DNA of 64,000 nucleotides from Bacteroidetes bacterium 43-93 (GCA_001897855.1 MKUO01000004.1:186001-250000), one strand, 5' to 3'. Shown: positions 36,251 through 43,150, numbered from the stretch's first letter. Made by a program: numbers and translations. Notes: generated from the letters alone by a model not told the origin.

Positions 36251-36295
36251 ATCCTTAAGTTTGGCTCAGTATGTCGCCTTGGTTTGGCGTGTAGG
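36251..36295 (+). repeat. Dispersed intergenic repeat (R2, copy 1)
   Basis: The block from CCTTAAGTTTGGCTCAGTAT through GGTTTGGCGTGTAGGG lines up with 37990-38032 (CCTTAGTTGGCGAAAGCATG through CGTTTAGCGTGTTAGG). Both copies are non-coding and stand after the stop codon of a plus-strand gene. Confidence 0.5.
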
Positions 36296-36346
36296 GGTCT
36301 GTTTTATTGCTAATAATGAGCTATTTTTGGTAGCGTAACTATACTC

Positions 36347-36401
36347 GCAAATCTGAAGATTTGCTACCTTGTACGACGTAGTCAGAGACTACGCCGAGCG
36401 G
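36347..36401 (+). repeat. Composite dispersed palindromic repeat (copy e)
   Basis: GCAAATCTGAAGATTTGC, a short spacer, then CGTAGTCAGAGACTACG and CGAGCGG. It has the same two-palindrome order as 37104-37157 and, inverted, 3889-3938. Beyond these repeats, 36234-36547 holds only a -7-like TAATCTTG box for the GNAT gene. Confidence 0.6.
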
Positions 36402-36547
36402 CAACCCCAGAAAATTGTTACCCTCTGCGATGACATCTGGAGACTACGCAGTAGGTAAATAAAATACAGTAATTACTGAAGCTATTGTTTTGGTAGTTGT
36501 TCCTTTTTGGCTATAAACCAGTTGATTGTAAAAATTAATCTTGCTTC

Positions 36548-37081
36548 GTGCTACAAACCAATTTTGACCCGTTTCCCATCCTCACCACCGAAAGGCTGAT
36601 ATTAAGACCGCTGAAAATCAGTGATGCAGAGGATATCTTCATCCACCGGAACGACGAGGTGGTGAACACATACCTGGACAACTTCAGGCACCTAAGCATA
36701 GAAGATAGTATAGCATTTATAGAACGTGTGCAGCGGGAAACAGCCGAAGGCCGGACTATTATGTGGGTACTGAGCCTGAAGGAAAACGACCGGTTTATGG
36801 GTACCGTTTGCTTCTGGCGGATATACAAAGAAGCGCATACTGCAGAAACAGGATATACCTTACTATCTGAATTTCATGGTAAGGGATATATGAACGAGGC
36901 GCTGGCCCGGATCATTAATTATGGGCTGGATGTAATGGGGTTGCGCTATATAGATGCCTATACGCATCAGGAGAATATTGCATCTGCTAAGCTATTGGTG
37001 AAGAATGGTTTTAAACCCGGCAAACCGCAAAAGGAAGTGAGTGCAAATAGAGTGTATTATTATATGGAAGTGGGTGAGTGA
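36548..37081 (+). CDS. GNAT family N-acetyltransferase (RimJ/RimL type)
   Basis: 177 residues from GTG 36548. The N-terminal block FPILTTERLILRPLKISDAE is the RimJ/RimL start, and the acetyl-CoA-binding region reads GYTLLSEFHGKGYMNEALARI (motif A), followed by GLRYIDAYTHQENIASAKLLVKNGF. It acetylates an amine, often a ribosomal protein N-terminus or a small molecule; substrate unknown. It lies between two copies of a palindromic repeat. No operon partner. Confidence 0.88.
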   Translation: MLQTNFDPFPILTTERLILRPLKISDAEDIFIHRNDEVVNTYLDNFRHLSIEDSIAFIERVQRETAEGRTIMWVLSLKENDRFMGTVCFWRIYKEAHTAETGYTLLSEFHGKGYMNEALARIINYGLDVMGLRYIDAYTHQENIASAKLLVKNGFKPGKPQKEVSANRVYYYMEVGE

Positions 37082-37103
37082 TAAGATAGGTGTATGTATA
37101 ATT

Positions 37104-37157
37104 GCAAATCAGGAGATCTGCTACGTGTGTGGCATAGTCGGAGACTATGTTGAGCGG
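37104..37157 (+). repeat. Composite dispersed palindromic repeat (copy f), overlaps the doxX 3' end
   Basis: GCAAATCAGGAGATCTGC, spacer, then GCATAGTCGGAGACTATG and GAGCGG. Because it runs into 37145, it supplies the last codons (RST) and the stop codon of the DoxX-type gene on the other strand. Confidence 0.6.
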
Positions 37158-37528
37158 GGTCTTCCCCATGCAACGAAGACGGCAAGCGATAGCATAAAAA
37201 TATTAAAGCCAATGTCTTTGGCTTCGCCACGTGAAATATGAAATATCGTGGCCAGGGTCATCAAAGCAATAATTCCATAGGCGGCAAAAACCGTCAGCCT
37301 CGGCTGTATACGAAGCATTGCCGGCAATACTATTCCCAGTCCGCCCAAGAGATCAACCACCCCGGTTAGGACAACAAGATCGGGGTGGTCTTTTACCCAT
37401 GGGAACGGCAGATCTTCAGGCTTGAATAGTTTCATGGCTCCTGCCCAAATGAAAGTTACGGCTAAAATCCCTTGTGTTACCCAAATGAGGATATTCATTG
37501 TTTTAGATATTCTTCGTTGTGCGCTCAT
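37145..37528 (-). CDS. DoxX family membrane protein
   Basis: 127 residues from ATG 37528. Four membrane helices: ILIWVTQGILAVTFIWAGAM, VVLTGVVDLLGGLGIVLPAM, LTVFAAYGIIALMTLATIFH and IGFNIFMLSLAVFVAWG. The FIWAGAMKLF block is the DoxX/DoxD-like start. DoxX proteins are quinone- or redox-linked membrane proteins of uncertain activity. The frame is open to 37660, but that would overlap the divergent HxlR gene and its operator. It is divergent from an HxlR regulator, a pairing typical of redox or electrophile response. The last residues come from a palindromic repeat. Confidence 0.8.
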   Translation of the reverse strand: MSAQRRISKTMNILIWVTQGILAVTFIWAGAMKLFKPEDLPFPWVKDHPDLVVLTGVVDLLGGLGIVLPAMLRIQPRLTVFAAYGIIALMTLATIFHISRGEAKDIGFNIFMLSLAVFVAWGRPRST

Positions 37529-37573
37529 CGCGATAATGATTTTGCGGTGCAAAGTAGTTAGATTTGCTATCCA

Positions 37574-37625
37574 AATGATAGTACTTCCCATTTGGAAAGC
37601 ACTATCCCAAATGGAAGTAACGTAA
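37574..37625. promoter_or_regulatory. Likely HxlR operator in the doxX/hxlR divergent gap
   Basis: Between the genes stand CCAAATGATAGTACTTCCCA and GGAAAGCACTATC. GATAGT and ACTATC form an inverted pair, and GTACTTCC / GGAAAGCAC is a near-palindrome like known HxlR sites. A further CCCAAATGGAAGT repeats the core. Autoregulation and doxX control by the HxlR protein are inferred. Confidence 0.55.
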
Positions 37626-37635
37626 ACCACAAGAT

Positions 37636-37974
37636 ATGTTGTCAAAAGCCGGTTGCCCAAAGACCATGCTTTCTATTAAGGATGCACTTGATGCATTGGA
37701 AGGAAGATGGAAGCTACTTATTTTGTTTACACTTGCAGAAGCGCCCAAGCGGTTTGGGCAGATAGCAAAGGAAGTTAGTGGAATTACTGATAAAACACTA
37801 TCCAAAGAATTGAAAAGCCTGGAGGCCAATAAACTGGTGCGAAGAACTGTTCATGATACTTTTCCGCCAACGGTCGAGTATTCTATAACATCACATGGCT
37901 TGTCCCTGGAAAAAGTCCTGGATGAACTTCATTTCTGGGGTTTGGCACATCGCAAAGAAGTTATTGGCAAATAA
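37636..37974 (+). CDS. HxlR-type winged-helix transcriptional regulator
   Basis: 112 residues. The KDALDALEGRWKLLILFTLA block is the HxlR signature, with recognition helix at GITDKTLSKELKSLEANKLV and a wing of VHDTFPPTVEYSITSHG. Cys7 just before the fold could be a redox sensor as in HypR/YodB relatives (inference). Divergent from a DoxX gene across a palindrome-rich gap. A terminator and a dispersed repeat follow. Confidence 0.9.
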   Translation: MLSKAGCPKTMLSIKDALDALEGRWKLLILFTLAEAPKRFGQIAKEVSGITDKTLSKELKSLEANKLVRRTVHDTFPPTVEYSITSHGLSLEKVLDELHFWGLAHRKEVIGK

Positions 37975-37989
37975 GGGAAGCTGCTTTCC

Positions 37990-38057
37990 TTAGTTGGCGA
38001 AAGCATGCCGCCTTCGTTTAGCGTGTTAGGCGATAATGTTGCTGTACCTATTATCGC
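37990..38057 (+). repeat. Dispersed intergenic repeat (R2, copy 2) with hairpin
   Basis: It pairs with 36251-36295, and ends GCGTGTTAGG. The hairpin GCGATAAT (38030-38037) / ATTATCGC (38050-38057) follows directly. GTTAGGC at 38025-38031 resembles the integron core site GTTRRRY, but no full attC fold is seen. Confidence 0.5.
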
Positions 38058-38069
38058 AAACTGAATGAC

Positions 38070-38094
38070 AAAACCCGTTCTCAAAGCGGGTTTT
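38070..38094 (+). terminator. Terminator-like hairpin after the HxlR gene
   Basis: Arms AAAACCCG and CGGGTTTT, then TATTTGC. It occupies the same place relative to the next repeat as the hairpins at 38897, 39646 and 41297. Confidence 0.7.
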
Positions 38095-38100
38095 ATTTGC

Positions 38101-38165
38101 TTGTGAACTCTATTGGACTTACATCGAACCGGATTATTGAGGATTTTGGCTGCATAAAAGTTTGT
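38101..38165 (+). repeat. tRNA-3'-end-like island repeat (copy 1)
   Basis: TTGTGAACTCTATTGGACTT then ACATCGAACCGG, then TTGAGGATTTTGGCTG. It lines up with 38929-39000 and 39675-39745. The core TTGGA...TCGAACC is a diverged form of TTGGATTCGAACC at 41228 and 41337, which is a tRNA T-arm read backwards. Confidence 0.6.
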
Positions 38166-38226
38166 TTAAGGAAATATTTCCCAAATTGCATTCTATAATT
38201 TGGTAGACTAACCACTTGTCGAGATA

Positions 38227-38787
38227 ATGAATAAACTTTCGTTTAAAATATTACCTAGTGAAGAAACTAACGACCATGAGGCTAGAATTCTAATTGATGG
38301 GCAAGATTATTTAGGTAAAGATTATTTAGGAGTAGACCCGGTATCTTTTTTTGCTCAAACCCTTGAGAAGAATGGAGAAATCCTTGTAGGACGTTGCACT
38401 TGTGGTGTAGAAGGCTGTTGTGATCTCTCTTTAACAGTCAGTGATATAAATAATACAATATTGTGGACGAATAATGACGGACTTAACCTATCATTTGACA
38501 AAAGTGAATACGTGGCCTCCATTCATCAGGCTAGAAATGATCATAGTTGGGAAGATCTCAAAAGAAAAGTCGAACGTTTAGTAACTAATATACTTAGAGA
38601 TTCACAAACAAAAGACAATTACAAATTTGATTGGGCATCAGCACGAATAAAAGATAATCAAATCACTTTAAGTTATATTAAAAATGATGACCAGAAATTA
38701 TTTTACATTTCTTGGGATGGTATTACAGAGGACAATGTTGTTATAAAAGCTCAAAAATTCCATGAAGAAAGACTTAGTTCGGGATAG
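38227..38787 (+). CDS. Unknown protein with a CxCGxxGCC motif
   Basis: 186 residues. The notable motif GRCTCGVEGCCDLSL puts Cys57, Cys59, Cys64 and Cys65 close together and could bind a metal. The flanks look like a small alpha/beta protein (ILIDGQDYLGKDYLGVDPVS, ISWDGITEDNVVIKAQKFHE). I do not recognise the family; the cysteine cluster recalls small uncharacterised proteins and immunity-type proteins. The gene is AT-rich and bounded on both sides by island repeats, so it looks like a single-gene insertion. Confidence 0.65.
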   Translation: MNKLSFKILPSEETNDHEARILIDGQDYLGKDYLGVDPVSFFAQTLEKNGEILVGRCTCGVEGCCDLSLTVSDINNTILWTNNDGLNLSFDKSEYVASIHQARNDHSWEDLKRKVERLVTNILRDSQTKDNYKFDWASARIKDNQITLSYIKNDDQKLFYISWDGITEDNVVIKAQKFHEERLSSG

Positions 38788-38828
38788 TGTCACTGGTAGT
38801 CGCCTGACAAGCAACTTGCAGAAATCTT

Positions 38829-38990
38829 TTCGAACTCGAACCACTTAATAATTGAAAACGAACACTTTATAAAAGCTCGAAAATACTACCAAAAACAAAA
38901 GCCACTGATAATCAGTGGCTTTTGTTGTTTTGTGAAGTCTGTTGGAGTTAGGTCGAACCAAGTTTTTGATGAATTGAAACTATTAGCTGT
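38829..38990 (+). repeat. Island attachment-like module (copy 2)
   Basis: Three parts: TCGAACTCGAACCACTTAAT with TGAAAACGAACACTTTATAA; the hairpin GCCACTGATAATCAGTGGC with A and T flanks (38897-38923); and TGTGAAGTCTGTTGGAGTTA then GGTCGAACCA. The same three-part order occurs at 41228-41352, with the same spacing type. Confidence 0.65.
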
Positions 38991-39018
38991 TTGAGTTATT
39001 GTGTTTTTATACCAGTTT

Positions 39019-39477
39019 TTAAAGAAATTTCCCTTTTAAAGCTTCAACAATTATTTTGTGATCTTCTTCATCAGGCAGACCGGAAACCGTAATTGTCGCT
39101 ACCATTCCTACGTTCTTTATAAGTATAGGTATTGAACCTCCTCTAGCAATAAAATCTTTATCATCGAGACCAAAAGTCTTTTCTAAGGTCATATTACCTT
39201 CTTTTAAGTCATTTTTTACACTTAGAGAACTTTCTTCAAATTGCTTCGCAACATTCGCTTTCCGTCTAAGCCAATTATGTTTGTCTGCAGGAAGGTTGTC
39301 ATCAACGTAAAGGAACACCGTATGGTTGAGCCTGCATATTTCAACAGCTATATGTTGATTTCGCTTTTTTGCTAAGTCGATAATCCTTGAAGCCATTTCG
39401 AATGCTGTCCTGTTAGAAAAACTATCTAATTCTATCATCTTTATTATTGATCCGGTTTCAATATTCTTCTTAGCCAT
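39019..39477 (-). CDS. UPF0303/GlcG-type heme-binding domain protein
   Basis: 152 residues. The block ASRIIDLAKKRNQHIAVEIC and LPADKHNWLRRKANVAKQFE, then FIARGGSIPILIKNVGMVAT and TVSGLPDEEDHKIIVEALKG match the UPF0303 (YBR137W-like) family, related to GlcG/HbpS and sometimes named heme-degrading domain. The biochemical role is unsettled: some relatives bind heme, others act as chaperone partners. The start is ATG 39477. AT-rich, alone between island repeats. Confidence 0.8.
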   Translation of the reverse strand: MAKKNIETGSIIKMIELDSFSNRTAFEMASRIIDLAKKRNQHIAVEICRLNHTVFLYVDDNLPADKHNWLRRKANVAKQFEESSLSVKNDLKEGNMTLEKTFGLDDKDFIARGGSIPILIKNVGMVATITVSGLPDEEDHKIIVEALKGKFL

Positions 39478-39645
39478 TGATGATTCGTTTGAAATTTAAT
39501 GAGTATTAAAAATAGATATTTCATTGTTTTTATTTAGAGTGGATTTAGTGCATTGTAGAAAATACGTGCTCATCTTCAGCTAATAAAACCAATACTCATT
39601 AATGAAAGTAGACTTTGGTCCGATATCCAATCGGGATATAACGAT

Positions 39646-39745
39646 GAAAGCCGCTACTGTAGCGGCTTTCTTTTTCTGTGAACCGGATTGGACCTTTTTC
39701 GAACCAGGTTGTTGAGGATCTGAAGATTTTGGCTGTTTAAAGAAT
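39646..39745 (+). repeat. Hairpin plus tRNA-3'-end-like island repeat (copy 3)
   Basis: Hairpin GAAAGCCGCTACTGTAGCGG with CTTTC (39646-39670), then CTGTGAACCGGATTGGACCT and TTTTCGAACCAGGTTGTTGA, and a shared tail GAAGATTTTGGCTGTTTAAAG-like to 39742. It aligns with copies 1 and 2. Confidence 0.6.
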
Positions 39746-39783
39746 AAACGGTCTCATGTGTTGGATCAGCGGGAACGTTAAAC

Positions 39784-39893
39784 GTATTGCTGTCAGTGCG
39801 GGTGTTTATTGCACTTCAGCTCCACCAATGTACAACAGCTTGGTAGAACTAAGAAGTTCAGCACCTGTTCTTTAGCCCGCATTGCAGCAATAC
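39784..39893 (-). repeat. 110-bp imperfect inverted-repeat element after the HEPN gene
   Basis: Left arm GTATTGCTGTCAGTGCGGGT (39784-39803) and right arm GCCCGCATTGCAGCAATAC (39875-39893) are complementary except for one insertion and two mismatches. The 70-bp loop holds CTTCAGCTCC and GTTCAGCACC direct repeats and a GAACT/AGTTC hairpin. GTTAAAC (39777-39783), a GTTRRRY-type heptamer, abuts the left arm. It lies 20 bp 3' of the HEPN gene, as an attC lies 3' of a cassette gene. The rest of 39478-39912 holds no other clear feature. Confidence 0.5.
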
Positions 39894-39912
39894 ACTTTTG
39901 GCAGCAGGTGGC

Positions 39913-40953
39913 TTACCTTTTTAAATTTCGCCCATACAAGTCAGTGAATAATTCAATATTCAAGTGATAATTGTTAATCAGTAATTCCTTGTTTATTAGT
40001 TTATCGTCTCTGATATCAATTAATGCCAATAGTAAGTAGTAGGCTAAAAGAAAACTGAAACCACAATGCGCATATGTCCTAAGAGTGGCTTTGCTGCTTC
40101 GAAACGGCGAGAATACTCCTCCGTGTGCCCTGTCATTACGAAGCGTATACAGTATGCCATTAATGCAAAAATTCAATTGCTGTGCAAGATTGGCAGATAT
40201 CGTTTTACTTAACGCTCCATCACTAACAGTAAGTTCATCTCCTTTAATATATCTAAACAAAAATCTACTTCCTTTCCTTCTTGATATCATACCGTCGTAG
40301 GGATAGTTCTGTCTAATCAACTCGATTACCTGTTTTGCTTCTAAGTTTCTCGCTGCACCACCATCAAACGCTATTAGTCGTGATATTTCCTTGTTGGGGT
40401 TATTGGGTTTTGACGCGTCATAATTTGCGTATAATCTCTTAAACAAATATTCACAAGATTGGACAGGCACGCATTGAATTAACTTAAGAAAACAAGCATT
40501 CAAGATTGGATTAGTTTTAAAATAATTTGTCCATAGTGTATCCACAGAAGCTCTCAAGATATCCTTATCATTATTGCAACTAATGCCTTGTTCAGAAACA
40601 GTTTGACTTGTCAAGAAATCAATCGCTCTCCAAATAAAGTCGAAAGCCAAGTCAGGTCTATACGGCAAGAAATCAAGAGCGTCCAGCATGTAAGCAATTG
40701 AACGTTGGAAAAATTTTTCGTTTGAATAGTTTAAAGAAACTGGCCTGAAAGCTTCTGGTATACTTAGCGATTGTAGTTTTTCTGAAAAAATTTTCTCTAT
40801 TTCAAACTGAGCTTTGGACGGCCAAGAATGCACTATTTCAATCCGTCGACGTTTAGACTGTTCGGTGTCATTAACAAGTGAATTTACTTCTTCGTCTGCT
40901 TTATCTAAGCCTGTGTCGGCTTCATTATTTTCCTTTAAATGATTTTCTTCCAT
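39913..40953 (-). CDS. HEPN-motif protein of unknown function, possible defence nuclease
   Basis: 346 residues from ATG 40953. A charged N-terminus (residues 1-35) is followed by a long helical region. Near the C-terminus, YTLRNDRAHGGVFSPFRSSK has Arg272 and His277 in an Rx4H arrangement, the HEPN RNase signature, inside a helical segment followed by hydrophobic TLRTYAHCGFSFLLAYYLLL. HEPN proteins are often metal-independent RNases of toxin-antitoxin or defence systems; no antitoxin partner lies next to it. The frame reaches 41004, but a -7-like TATATTTG on the minus strand just upstream makes ATG 40953 more likely. AT-rich. The family is not recognised. Confidence 0.65.
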   Translation of the reverse strand: MEENHLKENNEADTGLDKADEEVNSLVNDTEQSKRRRIEIVHSWPSKAQFEIEKIFSEKLQSLSIPEAFRPVSLNYSNEKFFQRSIAYMLDALDFLPYRPDLAFDFIWRAIDFLTSQTVSEQGISCNNDKDILRASVDTLWTNYFKTNPILNACFLKLIQCVPVQSCEYLFKRLYANYDASKPNNPNKEISRLIAFDGGAARNLEAKQVIELIRQNYPYDGMISRRKGSRFLFRYIKGDELTVSDGALSKTISANLAQQLNFCINGILYTLRNDRAHGGVFSPFRSSKATLRTYAHCGFSFLLAYYLLLALIDIRDDKLINKELLINNYHLNIELFTDLYGRNLKR

Positions 40954-41126
40954 AAAATTGGTATGAGTAATTGTTTTTTGAGAGCCGGGTTCACTTGCCG
41001 CCAACTCTCAAATATACGCAACGAATGTTAACAGTCTGTAATATGGCTGTTTTACCTTACAAACCATTCCAGTCAAGGATCAAAGCTGCCCACAATATTT
41101 GAACCGTCAGCAACACAAAATACGCA

Positions 41127-41285
41127 ATGAGTTTTCCTGAATGGATCGGACAGATTACCCAGCCGGGCGAGCACCACGAAAACGGTTATCTGGTTTCGTT
41201 TTCTTATGATGCTGAAAAAACTAACTTAATTGGATTCGAACCACCTAACACTGAAAATGAGCAGTTTGCAAAGTCAATAAATTAA
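41127..41285 (+). CDS. Possible 52-residue ORF overlapping the attachment repeat
   Basis: Starts MSFPEWIGQITQPGEHHENG and ends with GFEPPNTENEQFAKSIN. The last third is encoded by the repeat unit (41228-41270) that also occurs, broken by a TGA, at 38829. It may be the tail of a lost gene carried with the island rather than a live gene. Confidence 0.25.
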   Translation: MSFPEWIGQITQPGEHHENGYLVSFSYDAEKTNLIGFEPPNTENEQFAKSIN

Positions 41286-41352
41286 TAGCAAAACAAAAGC
41301 CACTGAATTTCAGTGGCTTAAATATAAAGTGAGCCAAATTGGATTCGAACCA
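41228..41352 (+). repeat. Island attachment-like module (copy 4) with exact 16-bp direct repeats
   Basis: AATTGGATTCGAACCA is found exactly at 41228-41243 and at 41337-41352. Between them lie ACTGAAAATGAGCAGTTTGC and the hairpin AAGCCACTGAATTTCAGTGG with CTT (41297-41319). The order is the same as in copy 2 at 38829-38990. It looks like the 3' end of a tRNA, its terminator, and a second tRNA end. Confidence 0.7.
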
Positions 41353-41378
41353 ATGATCTTCAGTTGGCCAACGGTGGT
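41330..41378 (-). tRNA. tRNA 3'-end fragment (T-arm and acceptor strand only)
   Basis: On the minus strand ATTGG-TTCGAAT-CCAAT forms a perfect T-arm (41338-41354), followed by a TTGGCTC acceptor strand and an A discriminator. No matching 5' acceptor (GAGCCAA) or D-arm is seen upstream on that strand, and the anticodon region cannot be folded. It is therefore a partial tRNA, as left at an attachment site. The remaining stretch 41379-41635 has a GCAGCTTGCTAAGCTGC hairpin and AT-rich sequence and no gene. Confidence 0.55.
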
Positions 41379-41635
41379 AACAAGTATTCTTATCATACCC
41401 TCGCAGCTTGCTAAGCTGCAACAGCGATAGCTGTTCTTATGGGTTAAGTTTCTTTTTTAAAACCTTTCTTAATATCTTATTGAATACCTTTATTAAGTAT
41501 CTTATTTAAGCTGTCGTAGTGTTGCACTATGTGTTGCAGTGTTTGTAGCAACACATTTTCATAGGAGGTTTAAACAGAGTGTGCTATCGCTTATTTAAGC
41601 TGCTGTTTATTTGCTGCCTTAAAATAGTAAGCATT

Positions 41636-42241
41636 TTACAGTTGAGTTAACAGGATCTGCAGCAAGCCTATCATAAAGCCGAGCACACCACCTATTATCT
41701 CTACAAAACGGAATTCTTTGCTCATGATGGCTACCAGTATCTGCTCCAGTTTGTCGGACGAGAAGTTAGCGACCTTTTCTGTCACCATCTTTTCAATATC
41801 CACTTTCTCAGCAAGGCCCTCGGTATATTTTCCTATTACCTGGGGCAGGAGCGTATTGATCTCTTCCATCATGCCTTCTTTCAGCTGGCCGATGGTCTTT
41901 TCACCCACAAACATAGCTATCATGGGTATCTTCTCTGCCAGGCGAACCCTCAGGAATGTATCAATATGCGTTTCTATTACCGGGCTCACCGCAGCCAATT
42001 GTTGCGGGTCTTTTAGTTTACTTGCGATCTCGTCAAAATGTATCAGCTCGCTCGCTACCAGCACGCCCAGCTTTTGGGCGAATTGTTGCTGCCTTTTAGG
42101 AAAAATACCCTGTATGGTGAACCCAAGGATCTTTACAGGGTTCCTTGGATGGAATAGCATTTTGATAGCTATCCAGTTGGTAAACCAACCAATAAAGGCT
42201 GAGATAATTGGTAATAATAAAAGCTTCAGGTCAAAACCCAT
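41636..42241 (-). CDS. DUF445 family membrane protein
   Basis: 201 residues. The N-terminal helix LLLLPIISAFIGWFTNWIAIKMLFHP and the GIFPKRQQQFAQKLGVLVAS block are the DUF445 (YheB-type) signature. A C-terminal helix GGVLGFMIGLLQILLTQL closes it, with a long amphipathic middle. Function unknown; membrane-bound. It lies 22 bp downstream of rfbA on the same strand, probably in the same transcript, although no link to dTDP-sugar synthesis is known. Confidence 0.88.
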   Translation of the reverse strand: MGFDLKLLLLPIISAFIGWFTNWIAIKMLFHPRNPVKILGFTIQGIFPKRQQQFAQKLGVLVASELIHFDEIASKLKDPQQLAAVSPVIETHIDTFLRVRLAEKIPMIAMFVGEKTIGQLKEGMMEEINTLLPQVIGKYTEGLAEKVDIEKMVTEKVANFSSDKLEQILVAIMSKEFRFVEIIGGVLGFMIGLLQILLTQL

Positions 42242-42263
42242 TATTAGTAAACTGTTATTTTGA

Positions 42264-43130
42264 TTATTGTTCGTTGGCTATCATCGATAAGTAGGCACCG
42301 TACCCGCTCTTCATATATTTATCGGCAAGGCCCAGCAGTTGTTCCTTATTTATATAGCCCATGCGGTAGGCAATCTCTTCGATGCAGCCTATCTTCAATC
42401 CCTGGCGTTTTTCTATTACTTCTATAAAGTTGCCGGCTTCCTGCAGCGAGTCAAAAGTACCGGTATCGAGCCAGGCTGTTCCCCTGTCGAGCACGCCCAC
42501 TTCCAGTTTACCATTTTGCAGGTATATCTTATTTACGTCGGTTATCTCCAGTTCGCCACGTGGGGATGGTTTCATGGCTTTAGAAATAGCTACCACCTCG
42601 TTATCATAAAAATATAAGCCCGGTACCGCATAGTGCGATTTTGGCTTCTCCGGTTTTTCCTCAATGCTGAGTACTTTAAAGTCTTTGTCAAATTCCACCA
42701 CACCGTATCTTTCCGGGTCGTGCACCTGGTAAGCGAATACTACAGCACCGTCGGGGTTTACCTTCTTTTGCAGCAAAGTGCCCATGCCGGAACCATAAAA
42801 TATATTATCGCCCAATACCAGGGCTACGCTATCATTACCGATGAATTCCTCGCCTAATATAAATGCCTGCGCCAGTCCTTCAGGTCTTGGCTGCACTACG
42901 TATTCAAACCGGCAACCGATCTGGCTTCCGTCGCCCAGCAGCTTTTTAAAACCTGCCTGGTCTTCGGGCGTGGTTATTATCAGTATCTCACGGATGCCTG
43001 CCAGCAATAGGGTTGACAAAGGATAATAGATCATTGGTTTGTCGTACACCGGCATCAGCTGTTTGCTTACAGCAATAGTAAGTGGATACAGGCGTGTACC
43101 GGATCCGCCGGCAAGGATAATTCCTTTCAT
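42264..43130 (-). CDS. rfbA: Glucose-1-phosphate thymidylyltransferase
   Basis: 288 residues. It makes dTDP-glucose from glucose-1-phosphate and dTTP, the first step to dTDP-rhamnose and other dTDP-sugars. The nucleotide-binding loop is [20 protein letters not shown], and further blocks are [15 protein letters not shown] and [12 protein letters not shown]. Length is standard for RmlA. It lies downstream of rfbB, with a four-helix-bundle gene between them. The sugar feeds O-antigen or surface polysaccharide. Confidence 0.95.
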   Translation of the reverse strand: MKGIILAGGSGTRLYPLTIAVSKQLMPVYDKPMIYYPLSTLLLAGIREILIITTPEDQAGFKKLLGDGSQIGCRFEYVVQPRPEGLAQAFILGEEFIGNDSVALVLGDNIFYGSGMGTLLQKKVNPDGAVVFAYQVHDPERYGVVEFDKDFKVLSIEEKPEKPKSHYAVPGLYFYDNEVVAISKAMKPSPRGELEITDVNKIYLQNGKLEVGVLDRGTAWLDTGTFDSLQEAGNFIEVIEKRQGLKIGCIEEIAYRMGYINKEQLLGLADKYMKSGYGAYLSMIANEQ

Positions 43131-43150
43131 TTTATTTGAGTCTTAAGGAG

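Noticed and set aside
38030-38057. GTTAGGC core as an integron attC
   Set aside because: No partner box and no attC stem; only a heptamer match that can be chance.
41330-41378. Complete tRNA gene
   Set aside because: Only the T-arm and the 3' acceptor strand fold; no 5' acceptor or D-arm is found.
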